64,000 bases of DNA, from the NCBI RefSeq assembly GCF_003097135.1, contig NZ_QEQL01000007.1:248001-312000 (forward strand), in the 5' to 3' direction. Position 1 is the stretch's first letter; each line of letters opens with the position of its first letter. A program made the translations under genes and the position numbers. The stretch is from Pseudomonas sp. URIL14HWK12:I12 (GTDB lineage Bacteria; Pseudomonadota; Gammaproteobacteria; Pseudomonadales; Pseudomonadaceae). Under the pieces are notes generated by a model that worked only from the letters and a program-made list of their open reading frames with translations, made no database searches and was not told the DNA's origin. Below, piece after piece: positions 26,427 to 34,579 of the stretch.

Positions 26427-27530
26427 ATGGCACTGTCTCGCATCACCGTCACCGCGTTGCGCAACTTGCGCGCGGTGACGTTACTCCCCTCCCCTCGTAT
26501 CAACATTCTTTACGGCGAAAACGGCAGTGGCAAGACCAGCCTGCTCGAGTCGCTGCACGTTCTCGGCCTGGCCCGATCCTTTCGCAGCGCTAGGCTGCTT
26601 CCGGTCATCCAGCATGATCAAGATGCCTGCACGGTATTCGGCCAGGTCGATCTCGGCGAAGGGCGGCTCAGTAACTTAGGTGTTTCGCGCGAACGGCAAG
26701 GCGATTTCACCATTAGGGTCGATGGGCAGAATGCGAAAAGCACTGCGCAGTTGGCCGAGATCCTTCCCCTTCAGCTGATTAACCCGGACAGCTTCAGACT
26801 GCTCGAAGGCGCACCCAAAGTGCGTCGGCAGTTTCTGGACTGGGGAGTGTTCCACGTGGAACCTCGCTTCATGGCCACGTGGCAACGTCTACAGAAGGCG
26901 CTGAAGCAGCGGAACTCATGGCTGCGCCATGGTACACTTGATGCCATTTCTCAGGCGGCCTGGGACCGCGAATTGTGTAGCGCGAGCGACCAACTCGATG
27001 AGTTCAGGCGTGCCTACATCAAAGCATTGAAGCCTGTATTTGAAGAGGTTCTGGCTCAACTGGTAGAGCTGAAGGGGCTAACCCTGAGCTACTACCGCGG
27101 TTGGGACAAGGACCGTTCACTGAATGAGGTGCTTGCCGCGGGGCTGCACCGCGATCAGCAACTCGGTCATACGCATGCTGGCCCACAGAGGGCCGACCTC
27201 CGCCTTAAGATAGGCGCGCATAACGCGGCGGACATATTGTCGAGAGGCCAGCAGAAGCTGGTGGTATGCGCATTGAAAATTGCACAGGGGCATCTGGTCA
27301 GCCAGGTGCGCCGTGGCCAGTGTGTCTACTTGGTCGACGATCTCCCATCAGAACTGGACGAACGTCACCGTAGGGCGCTGTGTCGGTTATTGGAAGAATT
27401 GAAGTGTCAGGTGTTCATCACCTGCGTACATCATGAATTGTTGAGTGGGGACTGGCACACAGATACGCCGGTATCGATGTTCCACGTGGAACACGGTGAG
27501 ATCACCCAGCACCTCGACCCTCGGGAGTAA
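26427..27530 (+). CDS. recF: DNA replication and repair protein RecF
   Basis: A 367-residue SMC-like ATPase of the RecFOR pathway that loads RecA at gaps. The P-loop YGENGSGKTSLLESLH is at about residues 29-44. The ABC-type signature is visible as ILSRGQQKLVVCALKIAQG, with Walker B CVYLVDDLPSELD. The ATG at 26427 lies seven bases after the dnaN stop; a longer frame overlapping dnaN was rejected. The coding sequence carries two parS-type palindromes. Confidence 0.97.
   Translation: MALSRITVTALRNLRAVTLLPSPRINILYGENGSGKTSLLESLHVLGLARSFRSARLLPVIQHDQDACTVFGQVDLGEGRLSNLGVSRERQGDFTIRVDGQNAKSTAQLAEILPLQLINPDSFRLLEGAPKVRRQFLDWGVFHVEPRFMATWQRLQKALKQRNSWLRHGTLDAISQAAWDRELCSASDQLDEFRRAYIKALKPVFEEVLAQLVELKGLTLSYYRGWDKDRSLNEVLAAGLHRDQQLGHTHAGPQRADLRLKIGAHNAADILSRGQQKLVVCALKIAQGHLVSQVRRGQCVYLVDDLPSELDERHRRALCRLLEELKCQVFITCVHHELLSGDWHTDTPVSMFHVEHGEITQHLDPRE
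26848..26863. promoter_or_regulatory. parS: parS-type ParB loading site, one mismatch
   Basis: TGTTCCACGTGGAACC differs from the 16-base parS consensus of ParB systems (TGTTCCACGTGGAACA) only in the last base. It lies inside recF, about 3 kb from oriC, in a region where origin-proximal parS sites are expected. Confidence 0.85.
27478..27493. promoter_or_regulatory. parS: parS ParB loading site, perfect palindrome
   Basis: TGTTCCACGTGGAACA is an exact 16-base palindrome matching the parS consensus. It lies 37 bases before the end of recF and encodes MFHVEH in the protein, so it is accommodated in the reading frame. It is the second site within 650 bases. Confidence 0.93.
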
Positions 27531-27533
27531 GGC

Positions 27534-29954
27534 ATGAGCGAAAATCAAACGTACGATTCCTCAAGTATCAAGGTTCTCAAAGGCCTTGATGCCGTACGTA
27601 AACGGCCTGGCATGTACATCGGGGACACCGACGATGGCACGGGCTTGCACCACATGGTCTTCGAAGTGGTGGATAACTCCATCGACGAGGCGTTGGCGGG
27701 TCACTGTGACGATATCACCGTAACTATTCACACCGATGAGTCGATTTCGGTACGCGACAACGGCCGTGGCATTCCTGTGGATATCCACAAGGAAGAAGGT
27801 GTGTCCGCCGCTGAAGTCATCATGACTGTGTTGCATGCTGGCGGTAAATTCGACGACAACTCCTACAAGGTGTCGGGCGGCCTCCACGGTGTAGGCGTAT
27901 CGGTAGTGAATGCCCTTTCCGAGTCGCTGCGGCTGACCGTGCGCCGCGCCGGCAAGATCTGGGAACAGCACTACGTTCATGGTGTTCCACAGGCACCGAT
28001 TGAAGCAGTAGGGGAAAGCGAAACCAGCGGTACCGAGATTCACTTCAAGCCGTCTGCTGAAACCTTCAAAAATATCCACTTCAGCTGGGACATCCTTGCC
28101 AAGCGGATTCGCGAGCTGTCGTTCCTGAACTCGGGTGTCGGTATTGTATTGAGGGATGAGCGGTCCGGTAAGGAAGAAACCTTCCGTTACGAGGGCGGGC
28201 TGCGGGCATTCGTGGAATACTTGAACACGAACAAGACTTCGATCAATCAGCAAGTATTCCATTTCAATGTTCAGCGTGAAGACGGCGTAGGCGTCGAAAT
28301 CGCCTTGCAGTGGAACGACGGTTTCAATGAAAACCTGTTGTGCTTTACCAACAACATCCCTCAAAGGGACGGTGGCACACACTTGGTGGGGTTCCGCTCG
28401 GCACTGACTCGCAACCTGAACACCTACATCGAGCAGGAAGGCCTGGCGAAGAAGAACAAGGTATCGACCACGGGCGACGATGCCCGTGAAGGCCTGACCG
28501 CAATCATTTCGGTCAAGGTTCCAGACCCGAAATTCAGCTCGCAAACGAAGGACAAGCTCGTTTCTTCCGAAGTAAAAACGGCTGTCGAACAGGAGATGGG
28601 TAAATACTTCTCCGACTTCCTGCTGGAAAACCCGAACGAGGCCAAGGCGGTTGTTGGCAAGATGATCGATGCAGCCCGCGCCCGCGAAGCCGCTCGCAAG
28701 GCACGCGAGATGACCCGGCGTAAAGGCGCCCTGGACATCGCAGGGTTGCCCGGCAAGCTCGCCGACTGTCAGGAAAAGGACCCTGCCCTGTCCGAGCTTT
28801 ACCTGGTGGAGGGTGACTCAGCCGGCGGCTCCGCGAAGCAAGGCCGCAACCGCAAGACCCAGGCTATCCTGCCCCTCAAGGGCAAGATCCTGAACGTAGA
28901 GAAAGCGCGCTTCGACAAGATGATCTCCTCCCAGGAAGTCGGCACCCTGATCACCGCGCTGGGCTGCGGCATTGGGCGCGAGGAGTACAACATCGACAAG
29001 CTGCGTTACCACAACATCATCATCATGACCGATGCCGATGTGGACGGTTCGCACATCCGCACGCTGCTGCTGACCTTCTTCTTCCGCCAGCTGCCCGAGT
29101 TGGTCGAGCGTGGCTATGTGTATATCGCGCAGCCCCCGCTGTACAAGGTCAAGCGGGGCAAGCACGAGCAGTACATCAAGGACGACGAGGCCATGGAGGA
29201 TTACATGACCCAGTCGGCCCTCGAAGACGCCAGCTTGCATTTGGGAGAAGGCGCTCCTGGTATCGGTGGCGAACAGCTCGAACGCCTGGTGAACGACTTC
29301 CGTACCGTGATGAAAACCCTCAAGCGGGTCTCCCGGCTGTACCCGCAGGAGATTACCGAGCACTTCGTCTACGTACCTGCGGTGTCGCTGGAGCAACTTG
29401 GCGAGCAGGCATACATGAATGAGTGGCTGGGGCAATTCGCTGCGCGCCTGCAGCGTTCGGAGAAATCCGGCCTGACCTACAAAGCGACGCTGCGCGAAGA
29501 TCGTGAGCGTAATGTATGGCTGCCAGAGGTGGAAATTACCTCCCATGGCCTGTCTAGTTACGTCACCTTCAACCGCGACTTCTTCGGCAGTAATGACTAC
29601 AAAACCGTAACGGCGCTCGGTGCGCAGCTCAGTAGCCTTTTCGATGAAGGCGCGTATGTTCAACGCGGTGAGCGCAAGAAGCCGGTGACCGAGTTCAAGG
29701 AAGCGCTGGAATGGCTCATGAACGAAAGCACCAAGCGCCATACGATCCAGCGGTACAAAGGGCTGGGCGAGATGAACCCTGACCAGCTGTGGGAAACCAC
29801 GATGGACCCGGCAACTCGGCGCATGCTTCGAGTGACGATCGAAGACGCCATCGCGGCGGACCAAATCTTCAATACGCTCATGGGTGATGCCGTAGAACCG
29901 CGGCGTGACTTCATCGAAAGCAACGCATTGGCAGTGTCGAATCTGGATTTCTGA
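27534..29954 (+). CDS. gyrB: DNA gyrase subunit B
   Basis: The 806-residue ATPase subunit of gyrase, which drives negative supercoiling. The GHKL ATP site shows VVDNSIDEALAGHCD, VRDNGRGIPVDIHKEE and SGGLHGVGVSVVNALS. The TOPRIM domain has LYLVEGDSAGGSAKQGRNR and TDADVDGSHIRTL. The C-terminus carries the QRYKGLGEMNPDQLWETTMD box. It lies three bases after recF and is closed by the terminator at 29977-30002. Confidence 0.98.
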   Translation: MSENQTYDSSSIKVLKGLDAVRKRPGMYIGDTDDGTGLHHMVFEVVDNSIDEALAGHCDDITVTIHTDESISVRDNGRGIPVDIHKEEGVSAAEVIMTVLHAGGKFDDNSYKVSGGLHGVGVSVVNALSESLRLTVRRAGKIWEQHYVHGVPQAPIEAVGESETSGTEIHFKPSAETFKNIHFSWDILAKRIRELSFLNSGVGIVLRDERSGKEETFRYEGGLRAFVEYLNTNKTSINQQVFHFNVQREDGVGVEIALQWNDGFNENLLCFTNNIPQRDGGTHLVGFRSALTRNLNTYIEQEGLAKKNKVSTTGDDAREGLTAIISVKVPDPKFSSQTKDKLVSSEVKTAVEQEMGKYFSDFLLENPNEAKAVVGKMIDAARAREAARKAREMTRRKGALDIAGLPGKLADCQEKDPALSELYLVEGDSAGGSAKQGRNRKTQAILPLKGKILNVEKARFDKMISSQEVGTLITALGCGIGREEYNIDKLRYHNIIIMTDADVDGSHIRTLLLTFFFRQLPELVERGYVYIAQPPLYKVKRGKHEQYIKDDEAMEDYMTQSALEDASLHLGEGAPGIGGEQLERLVNDFRTVMKTLKRVSRLYPQEITEHFVYVPAVSLEQLGEQAYMNEWLGQFAARLQRSEKSGLTYKATLREDRERNVWLPEVEITSHGLSSYVTFNRDFFGSNDYKTVTALGAQLSSLFDEGAYVQRGERKKPVTEFKEALEWLMNESTKRHTIQRYKGLGEMNPDQLWETTMDPATRRMLRVTIEDAIAADQIFNTLMGDAVEPRRDFIESNALAVSNLDF

Positions 29955-29976
29955 TTCTGCATTAGCGAAGCAATAG

Positions 29977-30002
29977 AGCCCGCGAAAGCGGGCTTTTTTT
30001 CG
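29977..30002 (+). terminator. Rho-independent terminator after gyrB
   Basis: AGCCCGC, loop GAAA, GCGGGCT, then a run of T residues. It lies about 22 bases past the gyrB stop, ends the dnaA-gyrB transcription unit and marks the border to the accessory block. Confidence 0.92.
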
Positions 30003-30015
30003 CCTGCTATTTTGA

Positions 30016-30063
30016 CATTCCTCGAAAGAATGTACTGAGTTGCGTATTTATCGCTTTTTCTAT
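30016..30063 (+). promoter_or_regulatory. Bipartite LysR-type operator, copy A (before the MFS transporter)
   Basis: CATTCCTCGAAAGAATG (30016-30032) has inverted arms CATTC/GAATG with the T-N11-A form of LysR recognition sites. It is followed 16 bases later by TATCGCTTTTTCTAT (30049-30063). Both elements recur with the same spacing in copy B at 32400-32447, before the aldolase gene. The element ends 56 bases before the transporter start. A recognition site plus activation site for the LysR protein encoded at 31497-32402 is the simplest reading. Confidence 0.7.
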
Positions 30064-30119
30064 CGGCGGTGAATGCTGACTATGAAGGCATCCAACAAAC
30101 ATAAGAAAAGGAGTGCCCT

Positions 30120-31460
30120 ATGACTGTCGTTGCCCTTTCGGACACGATTGCCAAGGTAGTCAGAAGCCGATACAGGTGGGTGGTGCTAACGGTCATTGTG
30201 ATCGTGTACATGCTTGCCGCAGCCGATCGCGCCAATATCGGGATTGCGCTTCCGTACATTCAGAAGGAGTTCGGTGCCAGCAATGCGCAGGCGGGCCTGA
30301 TCGTCAGCGCCTTCTTTTTGTTCTACTCACTGGGCCAAATCCCTGCAGGCTTTCTGTTGAGCAAAATCAGTGTTCGCGTGGTGGCACCTGTCTCCATCGG
30401 GCTGACGTCGGCAGTGACCTTGCTCATCGGAACCGCCCATAACTTCGGCATGCTCAAGCTTTACCGCTCGGCCCTCGGGATAGCCGAGGCAGCGCTGCCG
30501 CTGGCGATGCTCAGCACCATCAATCGGTGGTTTCCTCCCAGCGAAAAAGGCTTGGCCACCGGAGCGTTTCTATCCGCAGCCAAGATGGGGGCTGTGATAG
30601 CCCCCCCGATCGGCGCTGCGCTGATCTTGCTGGACGGCTGGCGAACCATGTTCATCGCCTTTGCCATACCTGGTGTGCTATTGGCTCTGCTTTGGTGGTG
30701 GTTAGTGCCCAACGACCCCCGCGCCAGCACCCGGGTGAATGAGGCTGAAGCCACTTATATCGAGCATGCCAGTGAGGCACAGCAGACCTCGGGCATACCG
30801 CAGAAAAGCTTTGGGGTGTTGGACAAGGCCCTGCGTTACCGTCACATCCAACCGTTGTCGACGTCCCGTGCCGTGTTCGGCTCATGGAATGTTTGGGGTT
30901 GTGGGCTGGGTTACTTGCTGATGACCGGGGTCGTCAATGTGCTGCTGGCATGGCTTCCAAAATACCTCGGAGAAGTGAAGCACTTTGAGCTGATGCAGAT
31001 TGGGTTCGTGGCGGCCTTGCCGTTCGCAGGGGGTGTGCTGGGCAATATCGTTGGTGGCTGGCTGTCGGACAAGGTACTGGCCCGGCGAAGAAAACCCACG
31101 ATGGTGATCAGTGCTGTGGCCACCTGCCTGATGATGGTCGCCTTGGTTTACGCGCCGAATGACCTGCTATGGGTAAGCCTCTTGCTGTTTGGAACGGGCT
31201 TTTTGCTGAACATCGGTTATTCATCGTTCTCGGTTTACTCCATGGGTCTTACCAATCGCACTACCTATCCGGTCGCTGCGTCGCTGGTGAACAGTGCAGG
31301 CCAGGCCGGCGGCGCAATGGCGCCACTGATTACTGGCTTGCTGCTCGATGCCTACAGTTGGACGATGGTTTTCCTTTTCCTCGGGGCCTGCTCGCTGGGC
31401 GCGTTGCTGTTCGTGCTCACAATCGCCGAGCCTGCCGATGCGGTGGAGACCGGAGCGTAA
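30120..31460 (+). CDS. MFS transporter, anion:cation symporter (ACS) type
   Basis: A 446-residue, 12-helix permease. The first external loop, AADRANIGIALPYIQKEFG, and the later FYSLGQIPAGFLLSKIS are typical of the ACS family, which takes up organic acids such as sugar acids, phthalate or hydroxy acids. The start has AAGGAG eight bases upstream. The bipartite operator shared with the aldolase gene lies before it, which ties it to the same regulon. It converges with the LysR gene. The substrate is unknown; an organic acid that the downstream enzymes degrade is the best guess. Confidence 0.85.
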   Translation: MTVVALSDTIAKVVRSRYRWVVLTVIVIVYMLAAADRANIGIALPYIQKEFGASNAQAGLIVSAFFLFYSLGQIPAGFLLSKISVRVVAPVSIGLTSAVTLLIGTAHNFGMLKLYRSALGIAEAALPLAMLSTINRWFPPSEKGLATGAFLSAAKMGAVIAPPIGAALILLDGWRTMFIAFAIPGVLLALLWWWLVPNDPRASTRVNEAEATYIEHASEAQQTSGIPQKSFGVLDKALRYRHIQPLSTSRAVFGSWNVWGCGLGYLLMTGVVNVLLAWLPKYLGEVKHFELMQIGFVAALPFAGGVLGNIVGGWLSDKVLARRRKPTMVISAVATCLMMVALVYAPNDLLWVSLLLFGTGFLLNIGYSSFSVYSMGLTNRTTYPVAASLVNSAGQAGGAMAPLITGLLLDAYSWTMVFLFLGACSLGALLFVLTIAEPADAVETGA

Positions 31461-31496
31461 GAGGCGGACGACTTTTACCCCGGCAACCTGATGTGT

Positions 31497-32402
31497 TCAG
31501 CTTTGCAGTTGGCGGGAAAAGTCGCACAGCTCCACGGCACGGGCGGCCACCTGCTCGACGAATGCGAAGGGGCGATCATTCCGGTACATCGCCATGTACG
31601 GCACCGGCGGTAACGCCGGGTCTGTCTGGATGACGGTCAGCTTGCCCTCCTCGACCAGGGGCTTGAAGCATTCCAGTGGAAGGTAGGTCACCCCAAGCCC
31701 GGCGGCGGTCAGCCCAAGCATCGCCGTGAGACTGTCGGAAGACAGTGTTTTAGGCAGCTCGATGCCTCGGGCACCCAGCCACTTGTTCACGAAGAGCCCG
31801 GAACCGGATTTTTTACCTTGGACCAGCACAGGGTAGGTGGCTAAGTCTCGCAGGCTGACCACCCCGGATTGGCTGATCAACCCGGGGGCAGCCATCCAGG
31901 CGTTTTCTACCGTAGCCAGGGGCACGGAGGTGACCTCTGGGGCGGTGAACGTGTCGGGGATGATGATGAGATCGATCAGGTCGTCCATTAACCGCTCGTG
32001 AAGATGCCGGCTCATGTCGACCTCCGGCTCGACCGTCAGGCCAGGGAAGTCATTCACCAATTGGGTGATCAAGCGCGGTAGCCATGTCAGGGCCGTCAGC
32101 TCGGTCACCCCCAACCGCAGGCGGCGTGAGGTTAGCTGGTTCCCCTCTTTGAGGGAGCCGATCCGCTCGGCGAGCACCAGCATCTGCCGGCCCAATACCA
32201 GAATTTCCTCCCCGGCGGCAGTCAGCCGGGCACCGCGCTGTGATCGATCGAACAGTTGCAGGCCGGTGGACTGTTCCAGCTCAAGGACACGCTTGGATAT
32301 GGCGGACTGCGTGGTGTGCAGATGTTGAGCCGCTCGCTCAAAGGTGCCAAGGCGTTCAATCCAGTGAAGTGCTTCCAGTTGGCGGAGTGTGAGCACGGCC
32401 AT
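31497..32402 (-). CDS. LysR-family transcriptional regulator of the RraA/transporter cluster
   Basis: A LysR protein of about 300 residues. The N-terminal winged helix reads TLRQLEALHWIERLGTFERA and then TTQSAISKRVLELEQ, followed by a periplasmic-binding-protein-like effector domain. The start is uncertain: AAAAGGA abuts the ATG at 32402, while a GTG two codons in (32396) has a better six-base spacing. The gene is divergent from the aldolase gene. The left arm of operator copy B overlaps its own start codon, so binding there could directly block its own expression. Confidence 0.88.
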   Translation of the reverse strand: MAVLTLRQLEALHWIERLGTFERAAQHLHTTQSAISKRVLELEQSTGLQLFDRSQRGARLTAAGEEILVLGRQMLVLAERIGSLKEGNQLTSRRLRLGVTELTALTWLPRLITQLVNDFPGLTVEPEVDMSRHLHERLMDDLIDLIIIPDTFTAPEVTSVPLATVENAWMAAPGLISQSGVVSLRDLATYPVLVQGKKSGSGLFVNKWLGARGIELPKTLSSDSLTAMLGLTAAGLGVTYLPLECFKPLVEEGKLTVIQTDPALPPVPYMAMYRNDRPFAFVEQVAARAVELCDFSRQLQS

Positions 32403-32447
32403 TCCTTTTAAGAATGAATGAGCATCCAATAATATCGCTTTTTCTAT
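32400..32447 (+). promoter_or_regulatory. Bipartite LysR-type operator, copy B (lysR / aldolase divergent region)
   Basis: CATTCCTTTTAAGAATG (32400-32416) and TATCGCTTTTTCTAT (32433-32447) repeat copy A at 30016-30063. The second element is identical over 15 bases, the first differs only in its centre, and the spacing is identical. It ends 48 bases before the aldolase start, and its first bases include the lysR ATG. Two such copies 2.4 kb apart would not be expected by chance. Confidence 0.75.
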
Positions 32448-32495
32448 TCACCAGCGTCTTTATCCTCAACGTCACTCGCCAATGAGGAAATACCC

Positions 32496-33122
32496 ATGAA
32501 TGCAATCGCCCCCAGCCCGGAACTCAGGGCGCTCGTGCAGGCTTACACGCAGACTTCCACCTCGATCATCAGTGATTGCCTTGATCGCCTTCCAGGCGCA
32601 CGGCTCAGCCCCTTCCACCGAATCGAAGGCACCATGGCCGGGCTGGCACTGACGGTGAAGGTGCCCTGCGGCGATAATCGGGCCATCCACCAAGCTTTGG
32701 AGCTATTGAGCCCAGGGCAAGTGTTGGTGGTAGATGGCGGTGGGGATTTGAGCCGGGCCCTGATGGGCGACATCATGGCGGCGATCGCTGAGAAGCGCGG
32801 TGCTGCCGGCGTGGTAGTGGACGGGGCGATTCGTGACCTGGCCACCATCGGCCAGCATCACTTCCCCGTCTTCGCACGTGCTGGGTTTCACCGTGGGCCT
32901 TACAAAAACGGCCCGGGCGAGATCAATGTTCCAGTCAGCATTGCCGGCATGCTCGTTGCGCCAGGTGACATCGTGGTGGCTGATCACGATGGCGTGGTTG
33001 CCTTCCCCGCGGCACAGGCTGCGGAGTTGCTACAACGCTGCCATGCAACAGAGCGAAAGGAAGCGGAAATGCTGGCCCAGATTGCGGCCGGTACCTACAA
33101 GGGCGCCTACGCGGCGCATTGA
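32496..33122 (+). CDS. RraA-family protein, probable 4-hydroxy-2-oxo acid (HMG/CHA-type) aldolase
   Basis: A 208-residue RraA-fold protein. The fold includes true RraA (an RNase E inhibitor) and metal-dependent class II aldolases that split 4-hydroxy-4-methyl-2-oxoglutarate or 4-carboxy-4-hydroxy-2-oxoadipate to pyruvate. The aldolase signature is present: GDIMAAIAEKRGAAGVVVDG followed by AIRD, with Arg113 and Asp114 in the positions used for pyruvate and metal binding. It lies 15 bases before an NAD-dependent dehydrogenase gene and behind the LysR operator, so a catabolic role is more likely than RNA turnover. The exact substrate cannot be told. Confidence 0.8.
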   Translation: MNAIAPSPELRALVQAYTQTSTSIISDCLDRLPGARLSPFHRIEGTMAGLALTVKVPCGDNRAIHQALELLSPGQVLVVDGGGDLSRALMGDIMAAIAEKRGAAGVVVDGAIRDLATIGQHHFPVFARAGFHRGPYKNGPGEINVPVSIAGMLVAPGDIVVADHDGVVAFPAAQAAELLQRCHATERKEAEMLAQIAAGTYKGAYAAH

Positions 33123-33136
33123 AGCGGAATACGACC

Positions 33137-34006
33137 ATGAAAATTGCAATTATCGGCGCTGGCGAAGTGGGCCTTACCTATGCACGCCCTTGGGCCAGGG
33201 CGGGCCATGAAATCATCTTGTGTGACCTTAAGCCCTCTGCTGCAGCCACCACATTCGCCGCAGAATTGGGAGTGCTCATTCACTCATCCCCCGCCCAAGG
33301 CGTAGCCGGCTGCGATGTGGTCGTCTCGTGTGTCTTCGGCACCGTATCCCTGGAAGTGGCCAGGCAGGCCCTTGACGCGATGCCACCGGGCACGCTGTTC
33401 GTGGACATGACCACTGCCGATCCCGAGCAAATCCGAACGGCAGCGGCCTACGCCGCACAACGGAACGTTAGTTATGTGGATGTCGCCATTCTCGGCGCGA
33501 TCGCCCTGACCCAGGAGAAGACCAACCTACTGGGCGCCGGAGACGCCATTGAACAAGCTGTGGGCGTGTTCGCGAGCGCAGGTGCCACTCTGAAGCCGGT
33601 GGCCGGCGGGGCAGCGGGTGATGCAGCGGCGCTGAAGATATTGCGCAGTGTGTTCACCAAAGGCCTTGAGGCGCTCACCATAGAATGTTTCATGGCCGCA
33701 GAAAAACAGGGCGTCACCGGCCAGCTGCACGACGCGCTGAGCGATATCGACCAGGCCAGTTTGCGCGACTTCCTCAGCACTTTGGTTCGAACGCATGTCA
33801 TCCACGCACCGCGCCGGCTCAAGGAAGTGGAAGAAGCCGAGCGGCAGCTCAGCGCGGCCGGTTTGCCGGTTGCCGTCATGCCGGGCGTGAAGGCCCTGTT
33901 CCAGCGCACCACTGAGCAGATCAGCGGCCATACACCGCCACCCGCTAACCCTAGCCTTGAGCAAGCGTTCCAATGGTTGTTCGACGTGAACGGTGTGCCC
34001 AGGTGA
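33137..34006 (+). CDS. NAD(P)-dependent oxidoreductase, 6-phosphogluconate-dehydrogenase-like with DUF1932 domain
   Basis: A 289-residue beta-hydroxyacid dehydrogenase-type enzyme. The Rossmann loop reads KIAIIGAGEVGLTYARPWAR. The middle has the VDVAILGAIAL strand. The C-terminal half matches the DUF1932 domain seen in putative phosphogluconate-type dehydrogenases (KILRSVFTKGLEALTIECF, then LKEVEEAERQL). The ATG at 33137 was chosen over an upstream TTG at 33119. It follows the aldolase gene by 14 bases, so the two form an operon. It may oxidise a hydroxy acid to the oxo acid that the aldolase then cleaves. This order is inference. Confidence 0.82.
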   Translation: MKIAIIGAGEVGLTYARPWARAGHEIILCDLKPSAAATTFAAELGVLIHSSPAQGVAGCDVVVSCVFGTVSLEVARQALDAMPPGTLFVDMTTADPEQIRTAAAYAAQRNVSYVDVAILGAIALTQEKTNLLGAGDAIEQAVGVFASAGATLKPVAGGAAGDAAALKILRSVFTKGLEALTIECFMAAEKQGVTGQLHDALSDIDQASLRDFLSTLVRTHVIHAPRRLKEVEEAERQLSAAGLPVAVMPGVKALFQRTTEQISGHTPPPANPSLEQAFQWLFDVNGVPR

Positions 34007-34116
34007 AGCGCACGGTCGCAAAGTGAGTGGAGCAACGCAGTGCGGGCAGGCCTTACCCCCGGTTATGTTGACGTAAGGGCGTCTGCTACCCTCCGAGATC
34101 TTGTTCCGGAGGTTTT

Positions 34117-34515
34117 ATGCTGAAGCTGATACACCCTGCCCTCGCGCTACCCATGCTACTGATCGCGTGTAATGGCGCCTACGCTGCGAAAGCCTGTGGC
34201 GAGGCCGTGAGTACCGCCGATATGCAGGCATGCGCCCAGAGCGCCCTCCAGGCGGCCGATGACGAGCTGAACACGTCCTATAAGCGCTTGCTTCAGCGTT
34301 TTTCGGGCCCTTCTGCACCAGGGGAAGACAATGCCGCAGCCCGTCGCAAGCTCATCGCCGCCCAGAGAGCCTGGATTACCTTCCGCGATGCGGACTGCGA
34401 CGCGCAGTATCAGGCGCATATAGGCGGTACCTTGAGAGGGCTTGTGATGCTGGGCTGTAAGCAGCAGCACACAGAACAGCGTACCAAACAGCTGAATAGC
34501 TATTTCCCCGGCTGA
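34117..34515 (+). CDS. LprI-domain (DUF1311) periplasmic protein
   Basis: A 132-residue exported protein. A signal peptide is clear (LALPMLLIACNGAYA, cut near residue 23). The mature part has the DUF1311/LprI N-terminal pattern: ADMQACAQSALQAADDELNT, AQRAWITFRDADCDAQ and a late conserved Cys, with disulfide-type cysteines. Some relatives inhibit lysozyme, but many are of unknown function. GGAGG lies before the start, and a short GC hairpin (34534-34553) follows the stop. Confidence 0.8.
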   Translation: MLKLIHPALALPMLLIACNGAYAAKACGEAVSTADMQACAQSALQAADDELNTSYKRLLQRFSGPSAPGEDNAAARRKLIAAQRAWITFRDADCDAQYQAHIGGTLRGLVMLGCKQQHTEQRTKQLNSYFPG

Positions 34516-34579
34516 CACCCCTGCTGTGTATGCCCCGCGTGCTTTAGCGCGGGCCTCAGCCCCCTCCTCCTTAAAGGTT

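Noticed and set aside
34532..34554. GC hairpin after the LprI-domain gene
   Set aside because: Short stem, long loop and no T-run. It may aid termination but is too weak to list as a terminator.
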